Shown here in pieces: positions 6,693 to 14,580 of a stretch of 22,985 nucleotides of DNA. The DNA is from Rhodospirillales bacterium (GTDB taxonomy: Bacteria; Pseudomonadota; Alphaproteobacteria; Rhodospirillales; JABHCV01). Every line of letters begins with the position of its first letter. The stretch's first letter is position 1. The notes beneath the pieces were generated by a model that was given only the letters and a program-made list of their open reading frames with translations, searched no databases and had not been told where the DNA came from. The stretch lies in assembly GCA_016776705.1 (NCBI GenBank), contig JADHSW010000015.1:1-22985 (forward strand), written 5' to 3'. Made by a program: the position numbers and the translations under genes.

Positions 6693-8264
6693 ATGAGCCG
6701 ACGAATGCGGTTATTTTTTGCGATTTTCATTGCCTGCATGTTGTTCCTGAAGGGCGCATCAGCAGAAACCCTGGGCGTCGAGGCGACGTTTAAAGAGCAT
6801 TGTTCCGAATGCCACGGCGTTGACCGTCTGGGCGCTATCGGCCCTGCCCTGCTTCCCGGCAACCTGAAAAGGCTGCGCAAGAAAAATGCCATCGCCACCA
6901 TTGCCAAGGGACGCATCGCAACCCAAATGCCTGCCTTTGACGAGGTGTTGTCCGGCGATCAAATTACGGCACTGGTTGATTATATCTACACGCCCCTGGA
7001 CAGCATTCCGAAATGGGACATGGGCGACATGAAGTTAAGTCATGTCATCCATACTGATCCCGCCAGTTTACCCGATAAACCGGCTCACACAGCCGATCCC
7101 CTGAACCTGTTTACGGTTGTCGAAACCGGTGATCATCATGTGACGATTCTGGACGGTGATAAGTTCGAGCCCCTGTGGCGCTTTAAATCGCGTTTCGCCC
7201 TGCACGGAGGCGCCAAGTATTCCCCGGATGGCCGCTTCGTCTATCTGGCGTCCCGCGACGGCTGGGTCAGCAAATACGATCTGTTCAGCTTTCAGGTCAT
7301 CGCCGAAATCCGTGTCGGTATCAATACCCGAAATATTGCGATTTCGTCCGACGGTAAATGGGTGATGGCGGGAAATTTCCTGCCCCACAATCTGGTCGTT
7401 TTGAACGCCCATGACCTGTCGCCCTTCAAGTACATCGACACCACGGATAAAAAGGGAAATTCTTCCCGGGTCAGCGCCGTCTATAACGCCCCGCCCAGAA
7501 ACAGCTTCATCGCCGCCCTGAAGGATTTCAAGGAAGTATGGGAAATGTCCTATGATCCTGACGCAGAACCGGTATATGGAAATTTTGTCCATAGCTACCG
7601 TGCCGGTCAGATAGAGGCGGTTATCGTGGAACCGCAACCGTTCGCCCGCAGGCGCATACAAACCGAAGACTATCTGGACGATTTTTTCTTCGATACCGCC
7701 TATTCCGAAGTCATTGGCGCATCGCGCGATGGCAAGGGCGGAGCCGTGTACAATTTGGACGTCAGGCGCAAGATTGCCGATCTGGAACTTGAAGGCATGC
7801 CGCATCTCGGCTCAGGCATTACCTGGGAATACGAGGGGCGTACTGTCATGGCGACGCCCTATATCAAGGAAGCGGCGATCAGCATCATTGATATGGAAAC
7901 CTGGAAGACGATCAAACGCATAGAAACCCTGGGTTCGGGCTTCTTTATGCGCAGCCACGAAAACACTCCCTACGCCTGGACGGACGTCTTCTTTGGCCCC
8001 CATAAGGATGTCCTGCACATTATCGACAAGCGGACCCTTGAAATCGTCAAGACGATCCGCCCCGAACCGGGCAAGACCGCCGCCCATGTGGAATTCACCC
8101 GTGACGGAAAATATGCCCTGGTCAGTATCTGGGAAATGGATGGCGCGCTGGTGATCTATGACGCAGCAACCTTTGAGGAGGTCAAACGCCTCAAGATGGT
8201 GAAACCGTCGGGAAAATATAACGTCTACAACAAGATTACGTATTCCAGGGGCACCAGTCACTAA
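6693..8264 (+). CDS. nirN: NirN-like cytochrome c/d1 protein (heme d1 maturation)
   Basis: The 523-residue periplasmic protein resembles NirS in layout but not in function. A signal peptide (cleavage near ASA-E, residue 24) precedes a cytochrome c domain with C37-SE-C40-H41 and probable axial M79, then a d1-type propeller. H171 (FALHGG) matches the proximal d1 ligand region and H371 (MPHLGSG) matches one distal histidine. The other distal position holds Asp (D329 in YLDDFFFD, where NirS has FLHDG). Loss of a catalytic histidine, overall length and the neighbouring nirE fit NirN, which oxidises dihydro-heme d1 to heme d1 and helps load it into NirS. NirF, a related protein usually without a c domain, is the main alternative. 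A GGAAAG ribosome site precedes ATG 6693; ATG 6705 is also possible. Confidence 0.82.
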   Translation: MSRRMRLFFAIFIACMLFLKGASAETLGVEATFKEHCSECHGVDRLGAIGPALLPGNLKRLRKKNAIATIAKGRIATQMPAFDEVLSGDQITALVDYIYTPLDSIPKWDMGDMKLSHVIHTDPASLPDKPAHTADPLNLFTVVETGDHHVTILDGDKFEPLWRFKSRFALHGGAKYSPDGRFVYLASRDGWVSKYDLFSFQVIAEIRVGINTRNIAISSDGKWVMAGNFLPHNLVVLNAHDLSPFKYIDTTDKKGNSSRVSAVYNAPPRNSFIAALKDFKEVWEMSYDPDAEPVYGNFVHSYRAGQIEAVIVEPQPFARRRIQTEDYLDDFFFDTAYSEVIGASRDGKGGAVYNLDVRRKIADLELEGMPHLGSGITWEYEGRTVMATPYIKEAAISIIDMETWKTIKRIETLGSGFFMRSHENTPYAWTDVFFGPHKDVLHIIDKRTLEIVKTIRPEPGKTAAHVEFTRDGKYALVSIWEMDGALVIYDAATFEEVKRLKMVKPSGKYNVYNKITYSRGTSH

Positions 8265-8383
8265 AGTCCGGGTCGGGGTCTGCCTGATCGCCGCATGGGC
8301 ATTATTAGTGGCACTCCCATAGCAAACACTATTTCCTGTATAGGGACCGGCATCTTTGCAAAAATCGAGCAGGAGTATTTTGC

Positions 8384-8845
8384 ATGTTGAAACCGCCTGA
8401 CCTTGAGTATGTGTGCACTCTGACTGTGCAATTGGGTCCCCCACGCGAAATGGGAATTGGGCGTTCGGGTTCGCGACGAATTATCCCCATCATTGGTGGC
8501 ACAGTTCAGGGAGATGCGTTATCCGGCACAATCCTGAATCTCGGGGCTGACTGGCAAACAGTGTTTCACAATGATTGTGCGCAACTTGATACCAGGTATG
8601 CTTTTGAGACAACCGATGGCGCTTTGATAGAGGTTATAAATTCTGGTTTTCGCCATGGACCCCCAGACGTGATGGCGAGACTTTCAAAGGGGGAAGATGT
8701 TGATCCAGCAGAATATTACATGCGTACCCATGCCAGATTGGAAACCGGTGACCAGCGATACAATTGGGTAAACAAAACTCTGTTCGCTGGAACCGGCGAA
8801 AGAAGAAAAGCGTCAGTGGTTATCGCGTTGTATGCAATAAAATAA
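8384..8845 (+). CDS. DUF3237 (UPF0311) family protein
   Basis: The 153-residue protein matches the DUF3237 pattern as I know it: an N-terminal strand (LEYVCTLTVQLG), a GGTVQGDALSG turn, DGALIEVINSG, then YYMRTHARLETGD and a closing WVNKTLFAGTGER block. The family forms a small beta-barrel-like fold with no established reaction. There is no signal peptide or membrane helix, so it should be cytoplasmic. A CAGGAG ribosome site lies eight to nine bases before ATG 8384. It sits 119 bases after nirN, on the same strand. I see no promoter or terminator between them, so it may be read from the nirE-nirN transcript. Nothing in it ties it to denitrification; it may be a passenger gene. Confidence 0.82.
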   Translation: MLKPPDLEYVCTLTVQLGPPREMGIGRSGSRRIIPIIGGTVQGDALSGTILNLGADWQTVFHNDCAQLDTRYAFETTDGALIEVINSGFRHGPPDVMARLSKGEDVDPAEYYMRTHARLETGDQRYNWVNKTLFAGTGERRKASVVIALYAIK

Positions 8846-8925
8846 GCCGGTTTCCCACAGGAACAGCCAGCCACTTACAAGTATATTTTTGGCTGAAAAC
8901 CCTAATCCTGACGACCCGAAACGAC

Positions 8926-9498
8926 TTAGAGAAAGTCCTCGATGCGTTTGGCCATTTCCTTTGGATTGACGCCGTAGACGAATTTGACCAGGAACTTTCC
9001 GTCCGTGCCCATCAGGTACATGCCGGCGGCGTGATCGACCACGTACTGGTCTGCATCCGCGCCTTCTGGTTGGTGAATTTTATAGGCAACCTTGTAGGAG
9101 GCGGTCAGGCGCTTGAGCATGGATTCGGACCCGGTAAGGCCGATGAAACGCTCGTGGAAATGGGAGAGGTATTCTTTCATTCTGTCTGCGGTGTCGCGGG
9201 CCGGATCGACGGTAATGAAAATGGGCAGGATGTTGTTTCCCCTGGGACCAAGAAGATCAAGTACGTCGCTCATTTCAGCCAGATTGGTCGGGCAGATGTC
9301 CGGGCAATAGGTATAGCCGAAGGTGATCAGCATATAACTCCCTTCAAAATCGCTGTCGGTAATGATCTGTCCGGTATGGTCCTGCATGATAAAGCGCCCG
9401 CCAACACCCGAGGTTTCGGCCAAACTCGGAAAAGCCGTACATATCATGGCAGTCAGACCGATGAGGGTGCGCAGCAGCACTTTTTTCATGCTGTCCAT
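8926..9498 (-). CDS. SCO1/SenC/PrrC-family copper chaperone
   Basis: The 190-residue product has an N-terminal signal or anchor (about 5-27, PSLAE) and a thioredoxin-like SCO domain. The copper ligands are visible: C65 and C69 in CPDIC, and H156 in VVDHAAGM. SCO proteins deliver copper to, or reduce, the CuA site of cytochrome oxidase. NosZ has the same kind of CuA centre, and this gene lies divergent to nosZ, across the operator at 9560. A role in NosZ CuA maturation is therefore plausible but inferred; it could equally serve a terminal oxidase elsewhere. Two start codons are possible, ATG 9498 and ATG 9489, and neither has a well-spaced ribosome site. The gene is convergent with the DUF3237 gene, with an 80-base gap containing only a weak hairpin (8864-8895). 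Confidence 0.88.
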   Translation of the reverse strand: MDSMKKVLLRTLIGLTAMICTAFPSLAETSGVGGRFIMQDHTGQIITDSDFEGSYMLITFGYTYCPDICPTNLAEMSDVLDLLGPRGNNILPIFITVDPARDTADRMKEYLSHFHERFIGLTGSESMLKRLTASYKVAYKIHQPEGADADQYVVDHAAGMYLMGTDGKFLVKFVYGVNPKEMAKRIEDFL

Positions 9499-9559
9499 TA
9501 CCTTGCAAAAAAGAGGACGAAAATTGCCGAAAAACTATGTGAAATAAGTATGAAGCTCT

Positions 9560-9573
9560 TTGACCTGTGTCAA
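9560..9573. promoter_or_regulatory. Fnr/Dnr/Nnr-type operator upstream of nosZ
   Basis: TTGAC-CTGT-GTCAA is a perfect inverted repeat of the Crp/Fnr-family half-site, with the same half-site as the nirS copy 1 operator. It lies between nosZ (start 9682) and the divergent SCO1-like gene. A class II promoter toward nosZ would start near 9608 and leave a leader of about 75 bases. Toward the SCO1 gene a CATAGT -10 candidate is well placed near 9534-9539 on the minus strand. One site may therefore serve both genes. Confidence 0.8.
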
Positions 9574-9619
9574 TGAGGAAAGGCTAATGTTGAGGCACAT
9601 TGCGCCGGTAGATTGAGGT

Positions 9620-9643
9620 CGTTGCGTTCATGCCATTGCAACG
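9620..9643. repeat. Inverted repeat in the nosZ leader
   Basis: CGTTGC (9620-9625) and GCAACG (9638-9643) form a perfect 6-bp inverted repeat with a 12-base spacer, just downstream of the predicted nosZ transcription start. It could be a second regulator site or a weak leader hairpin. The length is short enough that chance is possible. Confidence 0.35.
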
Positions 9644-9681
9644 GCGAGGCATATTAAGTCCCTATAGGAGGCATTTTAATA

Positions 9682-11976
9682 ATGAAATCCCTAAGTAAGT
9701 GGTCAATGCTTGCGCTCGGTGCGCTGAGTATTGGTTTAGCCACTACATCAACAGCCATGTCGGCCAATAGCCTTGAAGACGTGATGAAGGCTCGCGGTTT
9801 GACCCAGAAGGACGTCCTGGCGGCCGCCAAGACATACGTCCCGACCGGCGGACGCGACGAATTCATTACTTTTTCTTCGGGTGGCCAAAGTGGGCAAGTG
9901 ATTGTCTACGGTGTCCCGTCCATGCGTATCCTGAAATATATTGCGGTGTTCACAGCTGAACCCTGGCAGGGTTATGGCTTCGATGATGAATCGAAAGCCG
10001 TGATGGCCCAGGGCAATGTCAATGGAAAGGAAATCACGTTTGGTGATACTCACCATCCCGCACTTTCCGAAACCAACGGCGTCTACGATGGTCAGTATCT
10101 TTTCATCAATGACAAGAACAACCCGCGTCTCGCGGTTATCGATCTGTCTGATTTCGAAACCAAGCAGATCGTTGTTAACCCAGTCTTGAAATCGGAACAC
10201 GGTGGACCATTCGTTACCCCCAACACCGATTACGTTCTTCAGGCCGCCCAATACGCGGCTCCGCTGGAAAATGGCTTCGTACCCCTTGACCAGTTCAATG
10301 AAAAGTATCGCGGCGCCATCACCTACTGGAAGTTCGACCGCAAGGAAGGCCGCATCGTTCCGGCAGAATCTTTCTCCGTCGAAGTGCCGCCCTACAGCCA
10401 GGATCTTTCCGATTTTGGTAAAGGCCCTTCTGACGGCTGGTCGTTCACCAACTCGTTCTGTTCTGAACGTTATGTCGGTGGCATCGAAAGTGGCCGTCCT
10501 CCGTTCGAAGCCGGTTGTTCCCAGAAGGACACCGATTTCTTCCATATGATCAACTGGAAGAAAGCTGTTGAACTGTTCCACGCAGGCAAAGCCAAGAAGA
10601 TCAATGGCCATGCAGTTATTTCCATGGATACAGCCGTCAAAGAGGGCATCCTGTTCCTGGTTCCGGAACCGAAAAGCCCGCACGGCATGGATGTCAGCCC
10701 CGATGGCAAATTCATGATCGTCGCCGGTAAACTGGACAGCCACACCTACGTTTACAGCTTCGAAAAAATGATGGGTCTGATCAAGAACAAGGATTTCGCA
10801 GGTAAAGACGCCTACGGCATTCCTATTCTCGACCTGAAAAAATCCCTGCACACGCAGGTTCAGGTTGGCCTTGGCCCGCTTCACACACAGTATGATTCCA
10901 AGCCTTGCACGGTCTACACGTCGATCTACGTGGACAGTCAGGTTACCAAGTGGGACTACTGTGAAGGTAAGGTTCTGGACAAAATTTCCATCCACTACAA
11001 CATCGGTCACCTGATGGCCATGGAAGGCGATTCCCAGACCCCGCAAGGCAAGTACCTTGTTTCCCTGAACAAGCTGGCTATTGACCGCTTTAACCCGGTT
11101 GGCCCGCTGCACCCCCAGAACCATCAGCTGATCGACATCAGTGGCGACAAGATGGAACTGCTCTACGATATGGCGATTCCTCTCGGTGAACCGCATTACG
11201 CGGTTGCTATTTCGGCCGACAAGCTGAAACCGAAAATTCGCTACAAGAGTGGTTGGGACAGCCGTACCGACAAACGCAGTGAATACCGCACCCGTCCGGG
11301 CAAGGAACGCATTGAACGCGACGGTAACCGGGTGCATGTTTATGCCACCGCCATTCGTTCGCACTTCACCCCTGAAATTATTGAAGTCGAAGAAGGCGAT
11401 GTCGTATCCGTACACATCACCAACCTGGAACGTGCTGAAGACCAAACCCATGGTTTCGCTATCAGTGGCACCAACGTGAACCTGTCTCTTGAGCCAGGAA
11501 AGACCGCATCCGGCACTTTCACGGCTGATAAAGCTGGCGTGTTCCCGTACTACTGCACCGAGTTCTGCTCGGCGCTGCATCTTGAGATGCAAGGGTATCT
11601 GATGGTCAAGCCCAAGGGCTACAAAGCAACTGCTGCCAAGGGAGCCGAAGGCACGATCTACGCCCAGGGCGACTACGACAAACAGTTCGCGACCAACCTG
11701 GCAACCCAGGATGTCATCAATTCTGTTGTCGGCTTCATCACGACGCACAACTACCAGGATTTCCCTGCCGTTGTTGCGCTGGTTGAAGACGCCACGGAGC
11801 AGTTGAATTTTGCCGCCGACACACGTAAGAAGGCGGAAGATTTTGCAGCTAAGAAAGACTGGCAGAACGCTACTTTGTGGGCTGGCCAGTGGTGGCAGTA
11901 TCAGGTCAAGGCAGCCGATATCGGCTTGCGCGCCAAGACCTATCTGGAACAGAACGGAGCCAAGAAGGTCAAGTGA
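9682..11976 (+). CDS. nosZ: Nitrous oxide reductase, clade II (Sec-exported)
   Basis: The 764-residue periplasmic copper enzyme reduces N2O to N2. The N-terminus is a Sec-type signal peptide (cleavage near residue 28) with no twin-arginine motif, which marks clade II. The propeller domain offers the seven histidines expected for the CuZ cluster: H124 and H125 (DTHHPALSE), then EHGGPF, SPHGMD, HTQYDS, NIGHLM and EPHYAV. The C-terminal cupredoxin domain carries CuA ligands H561 (RSHFTP), C625, C629, H633 and M636 in the CxxxCxxxHxxM pattern. There is no fused C-terminal cytochrome c domain, unlike the Wolinella enzyme. An AGGAGG ribosome site lies ten bases before ATG 9682. The operator at 9560 precedes it, the accessory nos genes follow, and a strong stem-loop separates it from them. 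Identity is very secure. Confidence 0.97.
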   Translation: MKSLSKWSMLALGALSIGLATTSTAMSANSLEDVMKARGLTQKDVLAAAKTYVPTGGRDEFITFSSGGQSGQVIVYGVPSMRILKYIAVFTAEPWQGYGFDDESKAVMAQGNVNGKEITFGDTHHPALSETNGVYDGQYLFINDKNNPRLAVIDLSDFETKQIVVNPVLKSEHGGPFVTPNTDYVLQAAQYAAPLENGFVPLDQFNEKYRGAITYWKFDRKEGRIVPAESFSVEVPPYSQDLSDFGKGPSDGWSFTNSFCSERYVGGIESGRPPFEAGCSQKDTDFFHMINWKKAVELFHAGKAKKINGHAVISMDTAVKEGILFLVPEPKSPHGMDVSPDGKFMIVAGKLDSHTYVYSFEKMMGLIKNKDFAGKDAYGIPILDLKKSLHTQVQVGLGPLHTQYDSKPCTVYTSIYVDSQVTKWDYCEGKVLDKISIHYNIGHLMAMEGDSQTPQGKYLVSLNKLAIDRFNPVGPLHPQNHQLIDISGDKMELLYDMAIPLGEPHYAVAISADKLKPKIRYKSGWDSRTDKRSEYRTRPGKERIERDGNRVHVYATAIRSHFTPEIIEVEEGDVVSVHITNLERAEDQTHGFAISGTNVNLSLEPGKTASGTFTADKAGVFPYYCTEFCSALHLEMQGYLMVKPKGYKATAAKGAEGTIYAQGDYDKQFATNLATQDVINSVVGFITTHNYQDFPAVVALVEDATEQLNFAADTRKKAEDFAAKKDWQNATLWAGQWWQYQVKAADIGLRAKTYLEQNGAKKVK

Positions 11977-12004
11977 TCTTCTGACTCTGGACTGAAGTTA
12001 AGGG

Positions 12005-12039
12005 GAGGGGGAGTACCGCTAATTGCGGTTCTCCCCCTC
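12005..12039 (+). terminator. Stem-loop after nosZ
   Basis: A 15-bp stem (12005-12019 with 12025-12039, one T·T mismatch) closes a five-base loop. It starts 28 bases past the nosZ stop. No T-run follows, so it is more likely a 3' mRNA-stabilising or processing element, or a leaky terminator, than a full stop. Readthrough would feed the downstream nos genes. Confidence 0.65.
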
Positions 12040-12088
12040 ATCTCCTTGGAATTTGAATAACCCTAAGAAAATTGTGGGAGCGTCCTGA

Positions 12089-12775
12089 ATGAAGCCCTAT
12101 CTTATCAAAGCCACGGCTCTTCTTGGCAGCCTCGTCCTGGGTATGACACTTGCGGTGTCCCCGGTTGATGCGGCGGAAAAAAAGAAAGATCCGGGCAAAA
12201 AGCTCTACATGACCAAAACCTGCATGGCCTGCCACGGACGCGGCGGCAAAAAGGCCATCATGGATTACCCGAACCTGGCCGGTCAGAGCGAAAAATATAT
12301 GATCCGCCAGATCAACGAAATCATCAGCGGCAAGCGCAAAGGCAGCCCCGACAATACCGGGCATCCCCGCTCGCAGGGCATGCGCGGCGCATTGGTGACA
12401 CCGGAAGAAAACAAGCCGACAATTACCAAAGACGAAATCAAACTTATCGCCGCCTATCTTTCAAAGGAGGAACCAGCGAAGCCAAAAGCGCCGACAGAGC
12501 CCATCGATCCGGAAAGTGCGGCAGCGGGCGAAAAGCTTTACAAAAAGAAATGCAAATCCTGCCACGGTAAAGAAGGCAAGAAACCGCTTAAAGGTAACCC
12601 CATCATCGCCGGGCAAAAGCACAACTATCTGACGATTCAAATTAGCGACATCAAGAGCAAGGCTCGTAGTACCGGCAAAACGGCGGCCATGTTCGCCGCA
12701 GTTAAAAATCTTACCGACGAGCAGATCAAATCTCTCGCCGATTATCTTTCACAAATCGACAGGACGGCCCAATAG
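12089..12775 (+). CDS. Diheme cytochrome c (c4-like), first of the nos cluster
   Basis: The 228-residue protein has a Sec signal peptide (cleavage near VDA-A, residue 28). Two class I cytochrome c domains follow, with C45-MA-C48-H49 and C155-KS-C158-H159. Candidate axial methionines are M98 and M201. Both domains share the c4-type pattern of NLAGQ or IIAGQ followed by Y and a QI segment. The mature protein is unusually lysine-rich, which would suit docking to an acidic partner. A GGGAG ribosome site precedes ATG 12089. It lies 112 bases after nosZ and 46 bases before another diheme cytochrome, so it probably carries electrons toward NosZ. It takes the place of the monoheme NosC1/NosC2 of Wolinella, though I do not assert homology. 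Confidence 0.85.
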   Translation: MKPYLIKATALLGSLVLGMTLAVSPVDAAEKKKDPGKKLYMTKTCMACHGRGGKKAIMDYPNLAGQSEKYMIRQINEIISGKRKGSPDNTGHPRSQGMRGALVTPEENKPTITKDEIKLIAAYLSKEEPAKPKAPTEPIDPESAAAGEKLYKKKCKSCHGKEGKKPLKGNPIIAGQKHNYLTIQISDIKSKARSTGKTAAMFAAVKNLTDEQIKSLADYLSQIDRTAQ

Positions 12776-12821
12776 GGCTCCACGCTTTGCCGTCTGACGG
12801 ACCACCTGAATGGAGAAAACG

Positions 12822-13532
12822 ATGACTTTCAAAAAAATTATGGCCGTGGCAGCCGCCATTGCTATTTCAACATCTTTTGCATTTGGCTCCGCTGATGCTG
12901 CGGGCTGGAACGAAGGCGGCGGGGAACAGGATGAAGCCATGCACCTGACGCCCGACCGCGAAAACGGCATCGAAGTTTACGAAGTTTGCGCCGCATGCCA
13001 TTTGTTCGAAGGTTGGGGCCGGGATGACGGGACTTTTCCGCAATTGGCCGGACAGCATAAAAACGTCATAATTAAGCAGCTGGCGGACATTCGCGCCCTG
13101 AACCGCGACAACCCGACCATGTACCCGTTCGCGTTACCTGAATCCATTGGCGGACCACAGTCCATTGCCGACGTTGCTGACTATATTTCCAAGCTCCCCA
13201 TGAACCCGGAGCCGGGTGTTGGCCCGGGAACGGACCTGGAAAAGGGCGCCCAGCTTTACAAAGATAACTGCGTGCGTTGCCATGGCGACAACGGCCAGGG
13301 CATGCCGGACAAATTCTATCCGCTCATCCAGGGGCAGCACTACAAGTACCTGTTGCGTCAGTTCGAATGGATCAGGGACGGCAAGCGTCGCAACGCCAAC
13401 CCCGACATGGTCAAGCAAATCGCCGATTTCAGCGATGCAGACATGCGTGCGGTCATGGATTTTGTTTCCCGCCAGACGCCACCAAAGGAAATGATCGCCC
13501 CGATTGGTTGGGAAAACCCTGACTTTAACTAA
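12822..13532 (+). CDS. Diheme cytochrome c (c4-like), second of the nos cluster
   Basis: The 236-residue exported protein has a signal peptide (cleavage near residue 27, ADA-A) and two heme sites, C56-AA-C59-H60 and C150-VR-C153-H154. Each is followed by a QLAGQ- or LIQGQ-type c4 motif. Candidate axial methionines include M100. The surface appears acidic or neutral, unlike the lysine-rich cytochrome just upstream, which suggests the two may dock with each other or with different partners. I placed the start at ATG 12822, which has GGAGAAAACG immediately upstream; ATG 12810 lies within that ribosome site. It is likely a periplasmic electron carrier for N2O reduction. The order of electron flow cannot be read from sequence. 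Confidence 0.85.
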   Translation: MTFKKIMAVAAAIAISTSFAFGSADAAGWNEGGGEQDEAMHLTPDRENGIEVYEVCAACHLFEGWGRDDGTFPQLAGQHKNVIIKQLADIRALNRDNPTMYPFALPESIGGPQSIADVADYISKLPMNPEPGVGPGTDLEKGAQLYKDNCVRCHGDNGQGMPDKFYPLIQGQHYKYLLRQFEWIRDGKRRNANPDMVKQIADFSDADMRAVMDFVSRQTPPKEMIAPIGWENPDFN

Positions 13533-13579
13533 CGTGAGGCCAGTATTCGCTTGTTAACACTTCGACGGAAACGAGAAAA

Positions 13580-14572
13580 ATGACATCTAAGAACAACAAT
13601 AACCGGATGTTGATTGTGCGAGGGCTGGCGTTTGCTGCCCTCGTACTTCTGGCCTTTGCCTATGTCTCACCCACATGGTGGGTGTCGCTAAAGGCTCCCC
13701 AGTATCCTGCGACGGCGTTCCCCGATGGCATTCGCATCCATTTCCATATGGATGGGGTGTTCAACGGGTGCGAATTAATCAAGTCCGACGAAAAACAGGA
13801 AGACGAAGCCCTTAACTGCAAGCACGAGATGGACGCCATCAACCACTTCGTTGGCATGTATCCCATTGCCGCCGGTGGTCCTGTAGAACGGGTCTTGTCA
13901 CCTTTCTCGTTCTCGCTTTTGGGGTTAATGATTATCGTCTTCATGTTGCCGGGACGTAAATTGCGCGTCACGGTGATGGGGCTAGGTGGCATCGCCATTG
14001 GCACCTGGATGACGATGGCATTATATGGCGAGGGCGGCATTCATCTCTTATCGCCCAACTATATTTCCGATGTCTCATCGACCATGGATATTGACCTGGA
14101 AGATTATGATTCCTGGTCCGGGGTCGAAACCCTGAAGGAAAGTTATAACGAGGCCCTGGGGCGTTATTTCCGCGATATGGACGTCATCAATCGCGCCGTC
14201 GGGCTGATGCTGATGGCGACGAACATTGCCTACGGCGTGCTGTTGGCGGCCTTTGTCGTGCTGACGCTGGGGCTGTGGAAAACCCGGTTTATGTATTGGA
14301 TGCTGGCCGTCGTGCCTGCGGCGTTGCCGGTTTTCTTCATCATCGATTACGCCGCCTGGCTTTGGTGGTTTGGTCATAGCCTGAATGCTATGGGGGCCTT
14401 TACCCTGAAACCATTCATGCCAACGGTGTTGGGACAAGGCAAGGTGGCGCAGTTCTATACCTATTCCTATCCCCATTACGGATACGGCATGTTGGTCGGA
14501 ATTTCGGTTTGCCTGATTTTGGCCGCCTTGATCCGTCGCAAACATCTCCGGGAAACCGGAGAAGACTCCTAG
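13580..14572 (+). CDS. nosB: NosB-like membrane protein of clade II nos clusters
   Basis: The 330-residue integral membrane protein has about six hydrophobic helices, near residues 12-30, 105-122, 127-147, 205-230, 234-258 and 300-318. A periplasmic-looking loop follows helix 1, with conserved-looking motifs (YVSPTWWVSLKAPQYP, FPDGIRIHFH, NGC, CKHEMDAINHFVGMYP). These His/Cys-rich motifs match the NosB proteins found next to clade II nosZ as I recall them. NosB has no proven reaction; roles in electron transfer or NosZ assembly have been suggested. It sits between the diheme cytochromes and nosD, whereas in Wolinella it directly follows nosZ. A GGAAACGAG ribosome site precedes ATG 13580. It is certainly a real membrane protein; the symbol rests on motif memory and context. 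Confidence 0.72.
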   Translation: MTSKNNNNRMLIVRGLAFAALVLLAFAYVSPTWWVSLKAPQYPATAFPDGIRIHFHMDGVFNGCELIKSDEKQEDEALNCKHEMDAINHFVGMYPIAAGGPVERVLSPFSFSLLGLMIIVFMLPGRKLRVTVMGLGGIAIGTWMTMALYGEGGIHLLSPNYISDVSSTMDIDLEDYDSWSGVETLKESYNEALGRYFRDMDVINRAVGLMLMATNIAYGVLLAAFVVLTLGLWKTRFMYWMLAVVPAALPVFFIIDYAAWLWWFGHSLNAMGAFTLKPFMPTVLGQGKVAQFYTYSYPHYGYGMLVGISVCLILAALIRRKHLRETGEDS

Positions 14573-14580
14573 AAAAGACC

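Noticed and set aside
6693..8264. A third nitrite reductase
   Set aside because: It has the c plus d1 layout but lacks one catalytic histidine and fits NirN better.
8864..8895. A bidirectional terminator between the DUF3237 and SCO1-like genes
   Set aside because: The stem is only six base pairs with a 20-base loop and is not convincing, though the location is right.
9748..11748. A 666-codon open frame on the minus strand, antisense to nosZ
   Set aside because: It is the mirror of a strongly biased coding frame, has no recognisable domain and lies entirely over a certain nosZ gene.
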